Source of the DNA: Pontibacterium sp049603715
Lineage (GTDB): Bacteria; Pseudomonadota; Gammaproteobacteria; Pseudomonadales; Balneatricaceae
DNA length: 64,000 bases
Assembly: GCA_049603715.1 (NCBI GenBank)
Contig: JBMYSW010000006.1
Location: forward strand, 1 to 64,000
Direction of reading: 5' to 3'
Part shown: one piece after another, positions 18,467 through 27,367 of the stretch
Layout of the letters: the number at the start of each line of letters is the position of its first letter
Numbering within the stretch: position 1 is the first letter of the stretch
Notes under the pieces: generated by a model
Databases searched by the model: none
What the model was told of the DNA's origin: nothing
The model's input: only the letters and a program-made list of their open reading frames with translations
Translations under genes and position numbers: made by a program

Positions 18467-19897
18467 CTAATGGGTATTAAAGTCGAGCATTTGGTAACAC
18501 TGTTTGCCAATGGCTTTGATACCCCATTCAAACACCTCTGACGGCGCTGACGAAAAGTTTAACCGCAGTTGGTTTTTATACTTACCTGACGCCGAGAACA
18601 TTTCGCCCGGTGCGATGGTAATGCCTATCTCTCTTAGCTTGAGGTTGAGCTCTGTGGTGTCTATGGCGGAATCCAGCTCTAACCAGAGTAAGAAGCCTCC
18701 GTCAGGGTCGCTGACTCGGGTGTTGGCTGGAAAGTGCCGCTGGATTAGGTCTAGGGTTATGTCTCGTGCCGCCTTATAGTTTGCGCGCATTTTGCGTAGG
18801 TGGCGCTCATAGCCTCCTGTGGCAATAAAGTCCGATAGGGCCATTTGTTGTAAGGTGCCGCTGCTCAGGCTGGAGACGTACTTCATATGCATGACCTTTT
18901 CTGCATATCGGCCTGCCGAAACCCATCCTATACGCAGTCCTGGTGCTACGGTTTTTGAAAAAGACGAGCACAAGATCACTCGCCCTTGCGTATCAAAAGA
19001 CTTAAGGCTTTTGGGGCGTGGATACTTAAATGACAGGTCGCCATAAATATCGTCTTCGATAATGGGTAAATCGTAGTTTTCCGTACAGGCCAGTAGCGCC
19101 TTTTTATTGGCGTCTGGCATGGTGTAACCCAAGGGGTTGTTACACGTTGGTGTGATCATCAGGGCCTTTATGGGCCATTGCTCAAGGGCGAGCTCAAGCG
19201 CGTCGATGCTGATTCCTGTTTTGGGGTGGGTGGGGATTTCCAAAGCCTTCAATCCATTGGCTTCAATCGCTTGAATAGCACCAAAAAAGCAGGGTGAGTC
19301 GATAGCGACAATATCACCGGGCGAGGTGACTACACGTAAGCTTGAAACCAGTGCCTCTTGGCAGCCAGAGGTCACGATGATCTCTTCGGGGTGAACGTGG
19401 CTTCCAGCCTCGATGCCGATGCGTGCGATCTGTTCTCGTAGCTTTTTGGAGCCGCGAATGTAGTCGTAGTTAAAAATTTTTTCGCCGAGGGAGCGGGTAA
19501 TCTCACTTGCGGCTTTGGTTAGCGGTTTGAGCGAGGGGGCTGAAACATTGGGGATCGCCCAGCCAAGGTTAAGCAGTTGTCCGTCCTCAGCTTCTGAGAT
19601 GAGGTGGCACATCTGTTCCCATTGCCTCACCTTTAATGGCATCTGTACTGGTTTTGTGGCTTTAGGTAGGTTAGGTGTTTGGCTGGGCTGTTTTACATAG
19701 TGCCCAGATTTAGGTTTTACCTCGGTAAAGCCACTTTCTTCTAACACCAAATAAGCTTGCTGTATGGTCGAGATACTGACTTGGTATTCCTTTGCCAAAT
19801 GGCGAATAGAGGGTAGCTTGGTGCCAACAGCGTAATAGCCTTTGTGGATTCGCTCTTGTAATTCCAGCGCAATTTTTTCATACAGTTTTTCGGCCAT
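18467..19897 (-). CDS. MocR-type regulator: GntR DNA-binding domain fused to a fold-I aminotransferase
   Basis: 476 residues from the ATG at 19897 (MAEKLYEKIALELQERI). The winged helix of the GntR family spans about residues 1-70, with GTKLPSIRHLAKEYQVSIST. The PLP-binding aminotransferase-like domain follows, with TSGCQEALVSSLR, the TPTCNNPLGYTMP stretch, EDDIYGDLSF and the PLP lysine in SSFSKTVAPGLRIGW. MocR proteins use a bound PLP adduct to switch transcription. I reject a longer frame to 20095 because it runs through the promoter/operator region. It is divergent from a DUF1127 gene, as yjiR/yjiS are adjacent in E. coli, so that gene is the probable target. Confidence 0.88.
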   Translation of the reverse strand: MAEKLYEKIALELQERIHKGYYAVGTKLPSIRHLAKEYQVSISTIQQAYLVLEESGFTEVKPKSGHYVKQPSQTPNLPKATKPVQMPLKVRQWEQMCHLISEAEDGQLLNLGWAIPNVSAPSLKPLTKAASEITRSLGEKIFNYDYIRGSKKLREQIARIGIEAGSHVHPEEIIVTSGCQEALVSSLRVVTSPGDIVAIDSPCFFGAIQAIEANGLKALEIPTHPKTGISIDALELALEQWPIKALMITPTCNNPLGYTMPDANKKALLACTENYDLPIIEDDIYGDLSFKYPRPKSLKSFDTQGRVILCSSFSKTVAPGLRIGWVSAGRYAEKVMHMKYVSSLSSGTLQQMALSDFIATGGYERHLRKMRANYKAARDITLDLIQRHFPANTRVSDPDGGFLLWLELDSAIDTTELNLKLREIGITIAPGEMFSASGKYKNQLRLNFSSAPSEVFEWGIKAIGKQCYQMLDFNTH

Positions 19898-19918
19898 GAG
19901 GGGTGTTTCTCCATACAC

Positions 19919-20001
19919 AATACAGATGGGTGATATCCAACCAGTACAGTTGTCTTTTTTATAATCTGTACCGTAATAATATAATTTATTTGGATCTGTA
20001 T
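19919..20001 (+). promoter_or_regulatory. Repeated TACAG/CTGTA elements between the MocR and DUF1127 genes
   Basis: Four copies of one element occur: ATACAG at 19920-19925, GTACAG at 19944-19949, then inverted CTGTAC at 19966-19971 and CTGTAT at 19996-20001. Same-orientation copies are 24 and 30 bp apart. MocR/GntR proteins typically bind paired repeats in the divergent intergenic region, so these are operator candidates. The AT-rich block between them (ATAATATAATTTATTT, from 19976) may hold a -10 box. Confidence 0.5.
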
Positions 20002-20116
20002 CGGTAGGGTGTCTTTCCATAAACTGAGCTTGTTCGCTGGGTAGCCCGCTCCTCTTAAACACTTGGCTGCTCAGCACCTTATTTGCAAAAGCCATAGGTA
20101 CGGCTAGGAGGTCGCA

Positions 20117-20341
20117 ATGGAAAAGCTAAGTTTAAGTGGGTTCACTTCGTTTCAGTTCAATGATTTGGCTGCACAGGTTTCAGCTAAGGTCGCGGGTATC
20201 CAGCTGCAGCTGGCCACATGGAAGAAGCGAGCTTATGACCGTCACGACCTACGCCTACTGAGTGATGAGCAGATTATGGCTGTCGGACTTGACCTTGAGC
20301 AGGTGCGAAAAGAATCTGAAAAGCCTTTTTGGGTGGAATAG
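20117..20341 (+). CDS. DUF1127 family mini-protein
   Basis: 74 residues. The C-terminal DUF1127 signature is clear: WKKRAYDRHDLRLLSDEQIM followed by VGLDLEQVRKESEKPFW. These small basic proteins (E. coli YjiS among them) are uncharacterised in most bacteria; some are reported to affect RNA turnover or phosphate/carbon physiology. A perfect AGGAGG at 20107-20112 precedes the ATG. A terminator follows at once, so it is a single-gene unit divergent from a MocR regulator. Confidence 0.88.
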   Translation: MEKLSLSGFTSFQFNDLAAQVSAKVAGIQLQLATWKKRAYDRHDLRLLSDEQIMAVGLDLEQVRKESEKPFWVE

Positions 20342-20346
20342 TGAGA

Positions 20347-20380
20347 ACACTCCCGCTGCGTTGCGCGGGAGTGTTTTTTT
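20347..20380 (+). terminator. Terminator of the DUF1127 gene
   Basis: Ten-base perfect stem ACACTCCCGC / GCGGGAGTGT with an 8-base loop and T7. Confidence 0.95.
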
Positions 20381-20605
20381 GGGTTAAGCCTAAGCGCAAT
20401 GATCGATTTTAGTGGTGTGAGCGTAGGACAAAAAAGCGTAAAAAATTCGTCAAAAAAGAGTGTACCTCAGGTATAACTTGACTATACTTCGCGCGGCTGG
20501 CGGGATATGAAAACTCGGCCAGTTTAAGTGTTTTTGGCTAGGTGTGCGGGGCGTCCTGCATCGCGCTACCTAGGCGGTCTCCACGCTTTTTGAGTAGTCA
20601 CTGAT

Positions 20606-21763
20606 ATGAATCTTCCGGAAAATATGTCGCCCGAAACTTGGTCTAAGGTACAGGCGATGGCACAAACCCATCCTACACCGTTTTTAGCGCTAGACTTAGC
20701 AGACGTTGAAGCCAAGTATAAACAGCTTGAGCAAGGCTTTGATTATGCCAAGGTGTTTTATGCGGTAAAGGCTAATCCGGCAGACGAAATTATTGAGTCG
20801 TTGGCTGCTTTGGGTTCTAACTTTGATATTGCCTCGATCTACGAGTTAGACAAGGTCGCCAAGTTTGGCGTTGACCCATCACGTATGAGCTACGGCAACA
20901 CCATTAAAAAAGCGAAAGACGTAGCTTACTGCTACGAAAAAGGCGTTCGCTTGTTTGCCACCGACTCTGAGCCAGATTTGCATAACATCGCAAAATACGC
21001 GCCGGGCTCAAAGGTTTACATTCGCATTTTGACCGAAGGCTCAGAAGGTGCCGATTGGCCGCTTTCTCGTAAGTTTGGCTGTAACCCAGAGATGGCCATT
21101 GAGTTGGCTGTGCTAGCGCAAAGCTTAGGATTGGAGCCTTACGGTGTATCCTTCCACGTGGGCTCCCAGCAACGTGATATCGACGTTTGGGATGGTGCCA
21201 TTGCTAAGGTGAAGGTGATTTTTGAGCGTTTGAGCTTAGAGCACGGTATCGAGCTTAAAATGATCAATATGGGCGGTGGCTTTCCGGCTAACTACCTATA
21301 CAAAACCAACGACTTTGAAACCTATGCGAGCGAAATCACTCGTTTCTTGACCGAGGATTTTGAAAACCTGCCCGATATTATTTTGGAGCCAGGTCGCTCT
21401 TTAGTGGGTGACTCTGGTGTGCTTGTGAGTGAGGTGGTGCTGATTTCACGTAAATCGCAAACCGCACTTGAGCGTTGGGTTTACACCGACGTGGGTATGT
21501 TTAACGGTTTGATTGAAACCATGGGCGAAGCCATTAAGTATCAAGTGGTGAGCGATAAAGAAGGTGAGCTAGAGCCGGTTATTTTGGCGGGGCCAACTTG
21601 CGATAGCATGGACATTATGTACGAGAACCACAAGTACGAACTGCCGTTAACTCTAGAACAGGGTGATAAGCTGTACTGGATGTCTACCGGTGCTTACACC
21701 ACCAGCTACTCTTCCGTTGAGTTTAATGGCTTTCCGCCGCTTAAGTACTACGTGATTAAGTAA
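20606..21763 (+). CDS. speC: Fold-III (alanine-racemase-like) ornithine/lysine decarboxylase
   Basis: 385 residues, close to the Pseudomonas SpeC type and unlike the large fold-I enzyme of E. coli. PLP lysine lies in VFYAVKANP (residues about 49-57), the glycine loop in MINMGGGFPANY, the phosphate-binding EPGR further on, and the catalytic cysteine near the C-terminus in GPTCDSMD. It makes putrescine (or cadaverine) from ornithine (or lysine), the first step of polyamine synthesis. The substrate-deciding 3-10 helix region cannot be read with certainty, so lysine activity remains possible. The 225 bp upstream has no gene. Confidence 0.9.
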   Translation: MNLPENMSPETWSKVQAMAQTHPTPFLALDLADVEAKYKQLEQGFDYAKVFYAVKANPADEIIESLAALGSNFDIASIYELDKVAKFGVDPSRMSYGNTIKKAKDVAYCYEKGVRLFATDSEPDLHNIAKYAPGSKVYIRILTEGSEGADWPLSRKFGCNPEMAIELAVLAQSLGLEPYGVSFHVGSQQRDIDVWDGAIAKVKVIFERLSLEHGIELKMINMGGGFPANYLYKTNDFETYASEITRFLTEDFENLPDIILEPGRSLVGDSGVLVSEVVLISRKSQTALERWVYTDVGMFNGLIETMGEAIKYQVVSDKEGELEPVILAGPTCDSMDIMYENHKYELPLTLEQGDKLYWMSTGAYTTSYSSVEFNGFPPLKYYVIK

Positions 21764-21784
21764 AGCGGTATTAAACAGATAGCA

Positions 21785-21817
21785 AAAAGGGGGCGAATCA
21801 TTCGCCCCCTTTTTTTA
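21785..21817 (+). terminator. Terminator of the ornithine decarboxylase gene
   Basis: AAAAGGGGGCGAA / TTCGCCCCCTTTT stem with a TCA-type small loop and T7; the A-run on the other side lets it also serve ompW transcripts arriving from the minus strand. Confidence 0.93.
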
Positions 21818-21844
21818 TGCTTACAGGTTTGGCTGAGCGCTCTT

Positions 21845-22444
21845 TTAGAAGCGGTAGCCCACGCCCATCATTAACACCACTGGGTCAATTTCTTGTACGC
21901 CTTGTTCTGCACCATTGATGTATACCTTAGAGTCGATATCAATGGTGTAAACAGCGGCGTTTAAGAACCATTGTTCGCTTAGTTGATAATCAACACCTGC
22001 TTGTACAGCAAGGCCTACAGAGTCTTTTAGCTCAAGGGTTGCGCCGCTATCGAGCTTGTCGTTAAAGAAGGTGGTGTAGTTTAAACCGACGCCAACGTAG
22101 GGTTGTAGTTTGGAATCTTTTTCGAGTGGGTAGTACTGCACAGACACGGTAGGCGGCAGGTGTTTAGTTTCACCCAAGCGTGCCCCAGATGTATTGGTAA
22201 TGGTGTGCTTAAAGGGGGTTGCTGCGAGTACTTCAACAGCTACCTTGTCGGTTAGCATGTAAGCGCCTGCAACGCCTAGTTGGGTGTTGTCTTTAATGTC
22301 TAGGCCAAGATTGTCGCTGGCATTGGGGTTGACGTTGGCTAAGCCTGCGCGAACCAGAATGTCACCGGCTTCGTGTGCCATGGTTTGAGTAGCAGCAGTG
22401 ATAAGGAGAGGTGCGGCGATAAGTGGAATCAGCTTACTAGACAT
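21845..22444 (-). CDS. ompW: OmpW family outer-membrane protein
   Basis: 199 residues with a Sec signal peptide (hydrophobic LIPLIAAPLLITAA, cleavage predicted after ...TMA, before HEAGD). The mature part has alternating beta strands expected for an 8-stranded barrel, including GDILVRAGLANVNPN, PPTVSVQYYPL and LQPYVGVGLNYT. The last residue is Phe (VGYRF), the BAM recognition signal. OmpW forms a narrow hydrophobic channel. GGAG about 10 bases upstream of the ATG supports this start. Confidence 0.92.
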   Translation of the reverse strand: MSSKLIPLIAAPLLITAATQTMAHEAGDILVRAGLANVNPNASDNLGLDIKDNTQLGVAGAYMLTDKVAVEVLAATPFKHTITNTSGARLGETKHLPPTVSVQYYPLEKDSKLQPYVGVGLNYTTFFNDKLDSGATLELKDSVGLAVQAGVDYQLSEQWFLNAAVYTIDIDSKVYINGAEQGVQEIDPVVLMMGVGYRF

Positions 22445-22692
22445 TTTCAGTTACTCCGATCAATTGGATAATGTACGAAGCGGATTAAACCATGGGAGTT
22501 GGTCGAATATATTGATCTAGGTTCTTGTTTTTAATGCGTAAAATGCGTGTAAGATTTTTGGTTGATATATCGCAGTGAGGTGGTTTTTTAACCGACGAAT
22601 AGTGCTTTTGTTGGCTTAACTCAAGGTGCTCAACAGTGAGGGGGTTTATGAGCGTGGCTCGCTTGCCCTAACGATGTGTGTTTGGTTTGGGC

Positions 22693-22723
22693 AATAAAAA
22701 AGCGCCTACAAGGAGGCGCTTTG
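22693..22723 (-). terminator. Terminator of proS
   Basis: On the minus strand AAAGCGCCTCC / TAGGCGCTTTTTT with loop TTG; ends in six T residues 20 bp after the proS stop. Confidence 0.9.
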
Positions 22724-22743
22724 ATGTGGGCTTGGGCGAGTGC

Positions 22744-24462
22744 TTAGCCGTTGATTGCTTTAATCAAGAAAGCAAGTGCTTCGTCGGCAGCGACTTCTTG
22801 CTTGTCAGCGTCAGTACGGAATTTGTACTCAAGCTGGCCTGCTTTAATTCCGCGATCAGAGATGACTAGGCGGTGCGGAATGCCGATAAGCTCCATGTCG
22901 GCAAACTTAACGCCCGGACGCTCTTTACGGTCGTCCAGAAGGGCGTCAATACCCGCCGCTTTTAGGCCTTCATAGATGCTGTCAGAAAGGGCTTTAACTT
23001 CGTCAGACTTGTCGTAGTTAAGTGGCACAACCGCCACAGCGAATGGTGCTAGGCTAGCTGGCCACGTGATGCCGCGATCGTCGTGGTTTTGCTCGATAGC
23101 GGCAGCCACAACGCGCGTAACACCAATACCGTAACAACCCATTTCCATGACGGCTGCTTTGCCGTTCTCGTCAAGTACGGAAGCGTTTAGCGCAGCGGAG
23201 TACTTATCGCCCAATTGGAAGATATGACCCACTTCGATGCCGCGCTTGATTTCTAGTGTGCCTTGGCCGTCTGGGCTTGGGTCGCCGGCAACGACGTTAC
23301 GTAGGTCTGCTACTTGCGCCATAGGCAAGTCGCGCTCCCAGTTCACACCAAAGAAGTGCTCACCGTCGGTGTTTGCGCCTACGGCAAAGTCAGACGCTAC
23401 AGCCACAGCGCGGTCTGCGATAACTGGCATGTTAAGGCCGACTGGGCCAAGAGAGCCAGGGCCTGCGCCAATAGCGTCGCGAATTTGTTCTTCGGTCGCC
23501 ATTACCAGTGGAGATGCAACGAGGTCTAGCTTTTCAGCTTTAATTTCGTTGAGTTCGTGATCGCCGCGAACCAATAATGCAACAAACTCACAGTCCGCTT
23601 CTTCGTCAGCGACAACGATTAGAGTTTTTACGGTTTTTGTGATGTCGGCGTCAAACTGCTCAACCAAGTCAGCGATGGTTTTAGCGTTTGGTGTCGCAAC
23701 ACGGGTCATTTCTTGCGTTGCTTCAGCGCGATCGTGCGCAGGCGCAAGGGCTTCGGCAAGCTCGACGTTGGCGGCGAAGTCGCTGCTATCAGAGAAAGCG
23801 ATGTCGTCTTCGCCTGAGTCTGCCAAAACGTGGAATTCGTGTGATAGGGCACCACCAATTGAACCTGTGTCTGCCAATACAGGGCGGAAGTCCAAACCTA
23901 AACGTGAGAATACATTGCAGTAGGCTTGGTGCATGGTTTGGTAAGTTTGGTCAAGTGAGTCGCGGTCCATATGGAAGGAGTAAGCGTCCTTCATGATGAA
24001 CTCACGTGAGCGCATTACACCAAAGCGTGGGCGAATCTCGTCGCGGAACTTGGTTTGAATTTGGTAAAAGTTCGCTGGTAGTTGTTTGTAGCTCTTAAGC
24101 TCACGACGAACCATGTCAGTGATAACTTCTTCGTGTGTTGGGCCAACACAAAATTCACGGTTGTGACGGTCGTTAACACGCAGCAACTCTGGTCCGTAAA
24201 GCTCCCAACGACCCGACTCTTCCCATAGCTCTGCAGGTTGAATGGCAGGCATGAGCACTTCTTGCGAGCCTGCGTTTTCCATTTCTTCGCGCACAACACG
24301 CTCCACCTTGCGCAGTGTTCGCAGGCCCATCGGTAGCCAAGTGTAAAGGCCCGAGGCAAGTTTGCGAATCATGCCCGAACGCAGCATTAGCTGGTGGCTA
24401 ATCACTTCTGCGTCAGAAGGGGTTTCTTTTAATGTGGCAATTAAATATTGGCTTGCGCGCAT
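22744..24462 (-). CDS. proS: Prolyl-tRNA synthetase (bacterial type with editing domain)
   Basis: 572 residues, the standard length for the bacterial enzyme. Class II core: motif 1 around LYTWLPMGLR and VLMPAIQPAELW, motif 2 in KFRDEIRPRFGVMRSREFIMKD, motif 3 in YGIGVTR. An insertion/editing domain (about residues 225-385), which clears Ala-tRNAPro, interrupts the core. An anticodon-binding C-terminal domain has LLDDRKERPGVKFADMELIG. Monocistronic, with its own terminator. Confidence 0.98.
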   Translation of the reverse strand: MRASQYLIATLKETPSDAEVISHQLMLRSGMIRKLASGLYTWLPMGLRTLRKVERVVREEMENAGSQEVLMPAIQPAELWEESGRWELYGPELLRVNDRHNREFCVGPTHEEVITDMVRRELKSYKQLPANFYQIQTKFRDEIRPRFGVMRSREFIMKDAYSFHMDRDSLDQTYQTMHQAYCNVFSRLGLDFRPVLADTGSIGGALSHEFHVLADSGEDDIAFSDSSDFAANVELAEALAPAHDRAEATQEMTRVATPNAKTIADLVEQFDADITKTVKTLIVVADEEADCEFVALLVRGDHELNEIKAEKLDLVASPLVMATEEQIRDAIGAGPGSLGPVGLNMPVIADRAVAVASDFAVGANTDGEHFFGVNWERDLPMAQVADLRNVVAGDPSPDGQGTLEIKRGIEVGHIFQLGDKYSAALNASVLDENGKAAVMEMGCYGIGVTRVVAAAIEQNHDDRGITWPASLAPFAVAVVPLNYDKSDEVKALSDSIYEGLKAAGIDALLDDRKERPGVKFADMELIGIPHRLVISDRGIKAGQLEYKFRTDADKQEVAADEALAFLIKAING

Positions 24463-24641
24463 AATGAAATGAATCCGTATCTATTGTGCAAATAAGAGTA
24501 ATGAGCCCCAATTGGCCATGAGTAGTGCATGGCCAGCGTCTCATCAACACACAGCGGTGTGCCAATGAGCAGGGATCTGTTGGGCAGACATTTTATGGGG
24601 CGAGGCTAGGTCTGCCAAGCCCATTTCAACGAAAGGTGAAT

Positions 24642-25133
24642 TTAATCAGCGATTTGCAGGCTGGATTTGTCGAATTCTGCAACGAAGTTAACCAATTCGG
24701 TTAACTGATGTTCGTTAAACACTGGAATACCGTATTGCAGGAGCTCTGCAGCGGCGATGCCTGGGCCGTCAGTCAGGGTGCGGCTAAAGCTGCCGTCATA
24801 AACTTGGCCGTTACTGCATGAAGGGCTTTTTGACTTCATCAGGGCGCAGCAGGCTTTATGTTGTTTTGCGAGTAGTCGGGCGCGCTCGGCACCATCTAAA
24901 AACTCACTGGTAAAGTCGTTTTGTTTGGCATCCATGATGCGAGGCGGAAAACGGCTGATGATTTCAGCGGCGGGGCGAGGAACCGGAAGGCCGCCTTCGC
25001 GCTCTGGGCAGACCTTGACGATACGCCCTTGGTCTAGCCAGTTTTTAATCGCGGCGTGCTCAATGAGGCTGTTGCCGCCGTCATAACGCACGTTATCGCC
25101 CAACAAACAGGCGCTTACTAAAATTGTAGCCAT
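24642..25133 (-). CDS. DUF523 protein, TudS-like [4Fe-4S] thiouracil desulfidase candidate
   Basis: 163 residues. The family cysteines are all present: SACLLGDNVRYDGG at the N-terminus, VCPEREGGLPVPRPAAEI, and SPSCSNGQVYDG near residue 105. In the characterised family member TudS, three cysteines hold a [4Fe-4S] cluster that takes sulfur from 2- or 4-thiouracil. That activity is inferred here from family membership, not from context. The start codon has only a weak purine stretch (AAGAAG) upstream. Confidence 0.85.
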   Translation of the reverse strand: MATILVSACLLGDNVRYDGGNSLIEHAAIKNWLDQGRIVKVCPEREGGLPVPRPAAEIISRFPPRIMDAKQNDFTSEFLDGAERARLLAKQHKACCALMKSKSPSCSNGQVYDGSFSRTLTDGPGIAAAELLQYGIPVFNEHQLTELVNFVAEFDKSSLQIAD

Positions 25134-25308
25134 TTTTTTATCTTCTTATTGTTTTGTTGGGCGCATTATAACGATAAGAATGGGGCCTGCGTCAATCTGA
25201 GTGAGCTAGTGCTTAAGTTCTAGTTAAGTAAAACTCAGCAAAAGTGAAGGGGGCTTGAGGTAGGTCAGAAAAAGCGAAGGGCTGCTTACGAAGAGCAGCC
25301 CCGAAGGC

Positions 25309-25752
25309 TTATGCGGCCTCTGGTGTAGGGCGTTTGTTGACCATAAAGGTCGCTTCGCCTGTGGCTACAAGTACATCTTTAACATGAACGTCGGTTTTTG
25401 CTTTTACTCGTCCACGGCGCTGGTCTATATCAGTGATGGTGACGGTAGCGCAGGCGGTGTCACCAAAAAATACAGGCTTGCGAAACTTAACTTGTTGGTC
25501 GATATAAATCGCGCCTGGGCCAGGAAGTTTTGTACCTGCGACCGTTGAGATAAGCGCGGCGCTAAACATGCCATGGACAATACGCTGCTTAAATGGGGTG
25601 GTGGCTGCAAACTCTTCGTTTACATGAACGGGGTTAAAGTCGCCTGAAATGCCAGCAAAGGTGTACACATCGCTTTCAGAAACGGTTTTTGCAAAGCTTG
25701 CGCTCATGCCGACTTCTAGATCTTCTAGGTAATATCCGTGCAAGGTATCCAT
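25309..25752 (-). CDS. MaoC-domain (R)-specific enoyl-CoA hydratase, PhaJ-like
   Basis: 147 residues in the single hot-dog fold. The hydratase-2 motif is intact: YTFAGISGDFNPVHVNEEFA, with catalytic Asp and His, followed by RIVHGMFSAALIS. PhaJ enzymes hydrate trans-2-enoyl-CoA to (R)-3-hydroxyacyl-CoA, feeding fatty-acid intermediates to PHA synthase. The phasin gene at 55999-56508 in this window makes a storage role plausible. No phaC is in the window. A GC-rich hairpin (GGGCTGCT/AGCAGCCC) lies just downstream. Confidence 0.85.
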   Translation of the reverse strand: MDTLHGYYLEDLEVGMSASFAKTVSESDVYTFAGISGDFNPVHVNEEFAATTPFKQRIVHGMFSAALISTVAGTKLPGPGAIYIDQQVKFRKPVFFGDTACATVTITDIDQRRGRVKAKTDVHVKDVLVATGEATFMVNKRPTPEAA

Positions 25753-26027
25753 GGTTTGCCTCAGTATTGGTCTTTATAAAACAATAATCTGCGCAATGAT
25801 AAACAACTTTGCCCTAGGTGTCGCCTTGGCACTGACTATGACTATTAAACTTAGGTGTTTTGGGGTATCTTAGCTCGCTAAATTAAATCGTAAGCATTGG
25901 CCCAAAGCGGCTATTTGTGCTGTTTGTCGGCGACTTTAGCTAATCGCACCACAGCACAAGGCAAGGGTATTGCTGCACGACATTCAATATTAATACCTCA
26001 TAAACTGAATGAGATAGCGACAACACT

Positions 26028-27221
26028 ATGATCATTAAGCCCAAAATTCGCGGATTTATTTGTACCACTACTCACCCTCAAGGCTGTGTTGAAAATGTAC
26101 GTGAGCAAATTGCTTACACTCAACAAAGCGGCGAAATTAAAGACGGTGCAAAGCGCGTCCTAGTGATTGGCGCTTCGAGTGGTTATGGCTTGTCTTCACG
26201 TATTGCTGCGGCGTTTGGTAGCGGTGCTGCGACTATTGGTGTGTTTTTTGAAAAGCCGGGTACTGAGCGTAAAACAGGTACAGCGGGCTGGTACAACGCG
26301 GCTGCATTTGATGCAGAAGCAAAAGCTGCTGGTCTTTACTCTAAAAGCCTGAACGGTGATGCTTTTTCACACGAAGCAAAAGCAAAAACCATCGACCTAA
26401 TTAAAGAAGACCTAGGTCAAATCGACCTTGTTGTTTACTCATTGGCTTCGCCTGTTCGCAAAATGCCGGATACGGGTGAAGTGGTACGCTCTTGCCTTAA
26501 GCCTATTGGCGAGCCTTACAAATCGACTGCTATTGATACAAACAAAGATGTCATCATCAATGCCGAAGTTGAACCTGCGACAGAAGAAGAGATTGCAGCA
26601 ACTGTCACGGTTATGGGCGGTGAAGATTGGGAACTTTGGATTGATGCGCTAGACAATGCGGGCGTACTGGCTCTGGGTGCTAAGACCGTTGCCTACTCGT
26701 ACATTGGCTCTGACATCACTTGGCCGATTTACTGGGATGGTGCCTTAGGTAAAGCAAAACAAGACCTCGACCGTGCAGCTACCGCTATTAACGAGCGTCT
26801 AGCTAAAACCGGTGGCCAGGGTAACATCGCTGTACTTAAGTCTGTTGTTACTCAGGCGAGCTCAGCTATTCCTGTTATGCCTTTGTACCTATCTATGGTC
26901 TTCAAAGTAATGAAGGAAAAGGGCCTGCACGAAGGCTGTATGGAACAGGTTTACCGCTTGTTTGACACGGGCCTTTACGGTGATAAAGCAGAGATGGACG
27001 ATGCTAACCGTTTCCGTATCGACGACTGGGAGCTGCGCGAAGATGTACAAAGCGCTTGTCGTGAAATGTGGCCAGAAATCACCACTGAGAACCTGTTTGA
27101 GAAAACAGACTATGCCTACTACAAAGATGAGTTCTTAAAACTCTTTGGGTTTGGTGTAGGGGCTGTTGATTACGAAGCTGATGCCAACCCAGTCGTGGAC
27201 TTTGATGTTCAAGACATCTAA
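26028..27221 (+). CDS. fabV: Enoyl-[ACP] reductase FabV
   Basis: 397 residues, the FabV length. N-terminal MIIKPKIRGFICTTTHPQGC; Rossmann glycine motif GASSGYGLSSRIAAAFG; and the widely spaced catalytic pair Tyr-X8-Lys in IYWDGALGKAKQDL, as in the Vibrio and Pseudomonas enzymes. It reduces trans-2-enoyl-ACP with NADH in the last step of each fatty-acid elongation cycle and is naturally resistant to triclosan. Divergent from the PhaJ-like gene with 275 bp between them; own terminator. Confidence 0.96.
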   Translation: MIIKPKIRGFICTTTHPQGCVENVREQIAYTQQSGEIKDGAKRVLVIGASSGYGLSSRIAAAFGSGAATIGVFFEKPGTERKTGTAGWYNAAAFDAEAKAAGLYSKSLNGDAFSHEAKAKTIDLIKEDLGQIDLVVYSLASPVRKMPDTGEVVRSCLKPIGEPYKSTAIDTNKDVIINAEVEPATEEEIAATVTVMGGEDWELWIDALDNAGVLALGAKTVAYSYIGSDITWPIYWDGALGKAKQDLDRAATAINERLAKTGGQGNIAVLKSVVTQASSAIPVMPLYLSMVFKVMKEKGLHEGCMEQVYRLFDTGLYGDKAEMDDANRFRIDDWELREDVQSACREMWPEITTENLFEKTDYAYYKDEFLKLFGFGVGAVDYEADANPVVDFDVQDI

Positions 27222-27248
27222 GCGTTAGGTTAAGGTAATCTTGATGAC

Positions 27249-27288
27249 TAAAAAGCCGTAAGAATGATGTTCTTACGGCTTTTTTTAT
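27249..27288 (+). terminator. Terminator of fabV
   Basis: Perfect stem AAAAAGCCGTAAGAA / TTCTTACGGCTTTTT with loop TGATG and T7. Confidence 0.95.
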
Positions 27289-27367
27289 GCGTGTAAATAC
27301 CCTATGTAACTCGGTGTGCTGATGCTCGCCTTGGTGCGATATAAAACCCAAAGAAGAGGTGATGGTG

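Noticed and set aside
19898..20095. N-terminal extension of the MocR gene
   Set aside because: The added 66 residues lack family similarity and cover the operator and promoter bases; the ATG at 19897 gives the normal GntR N-terminus.
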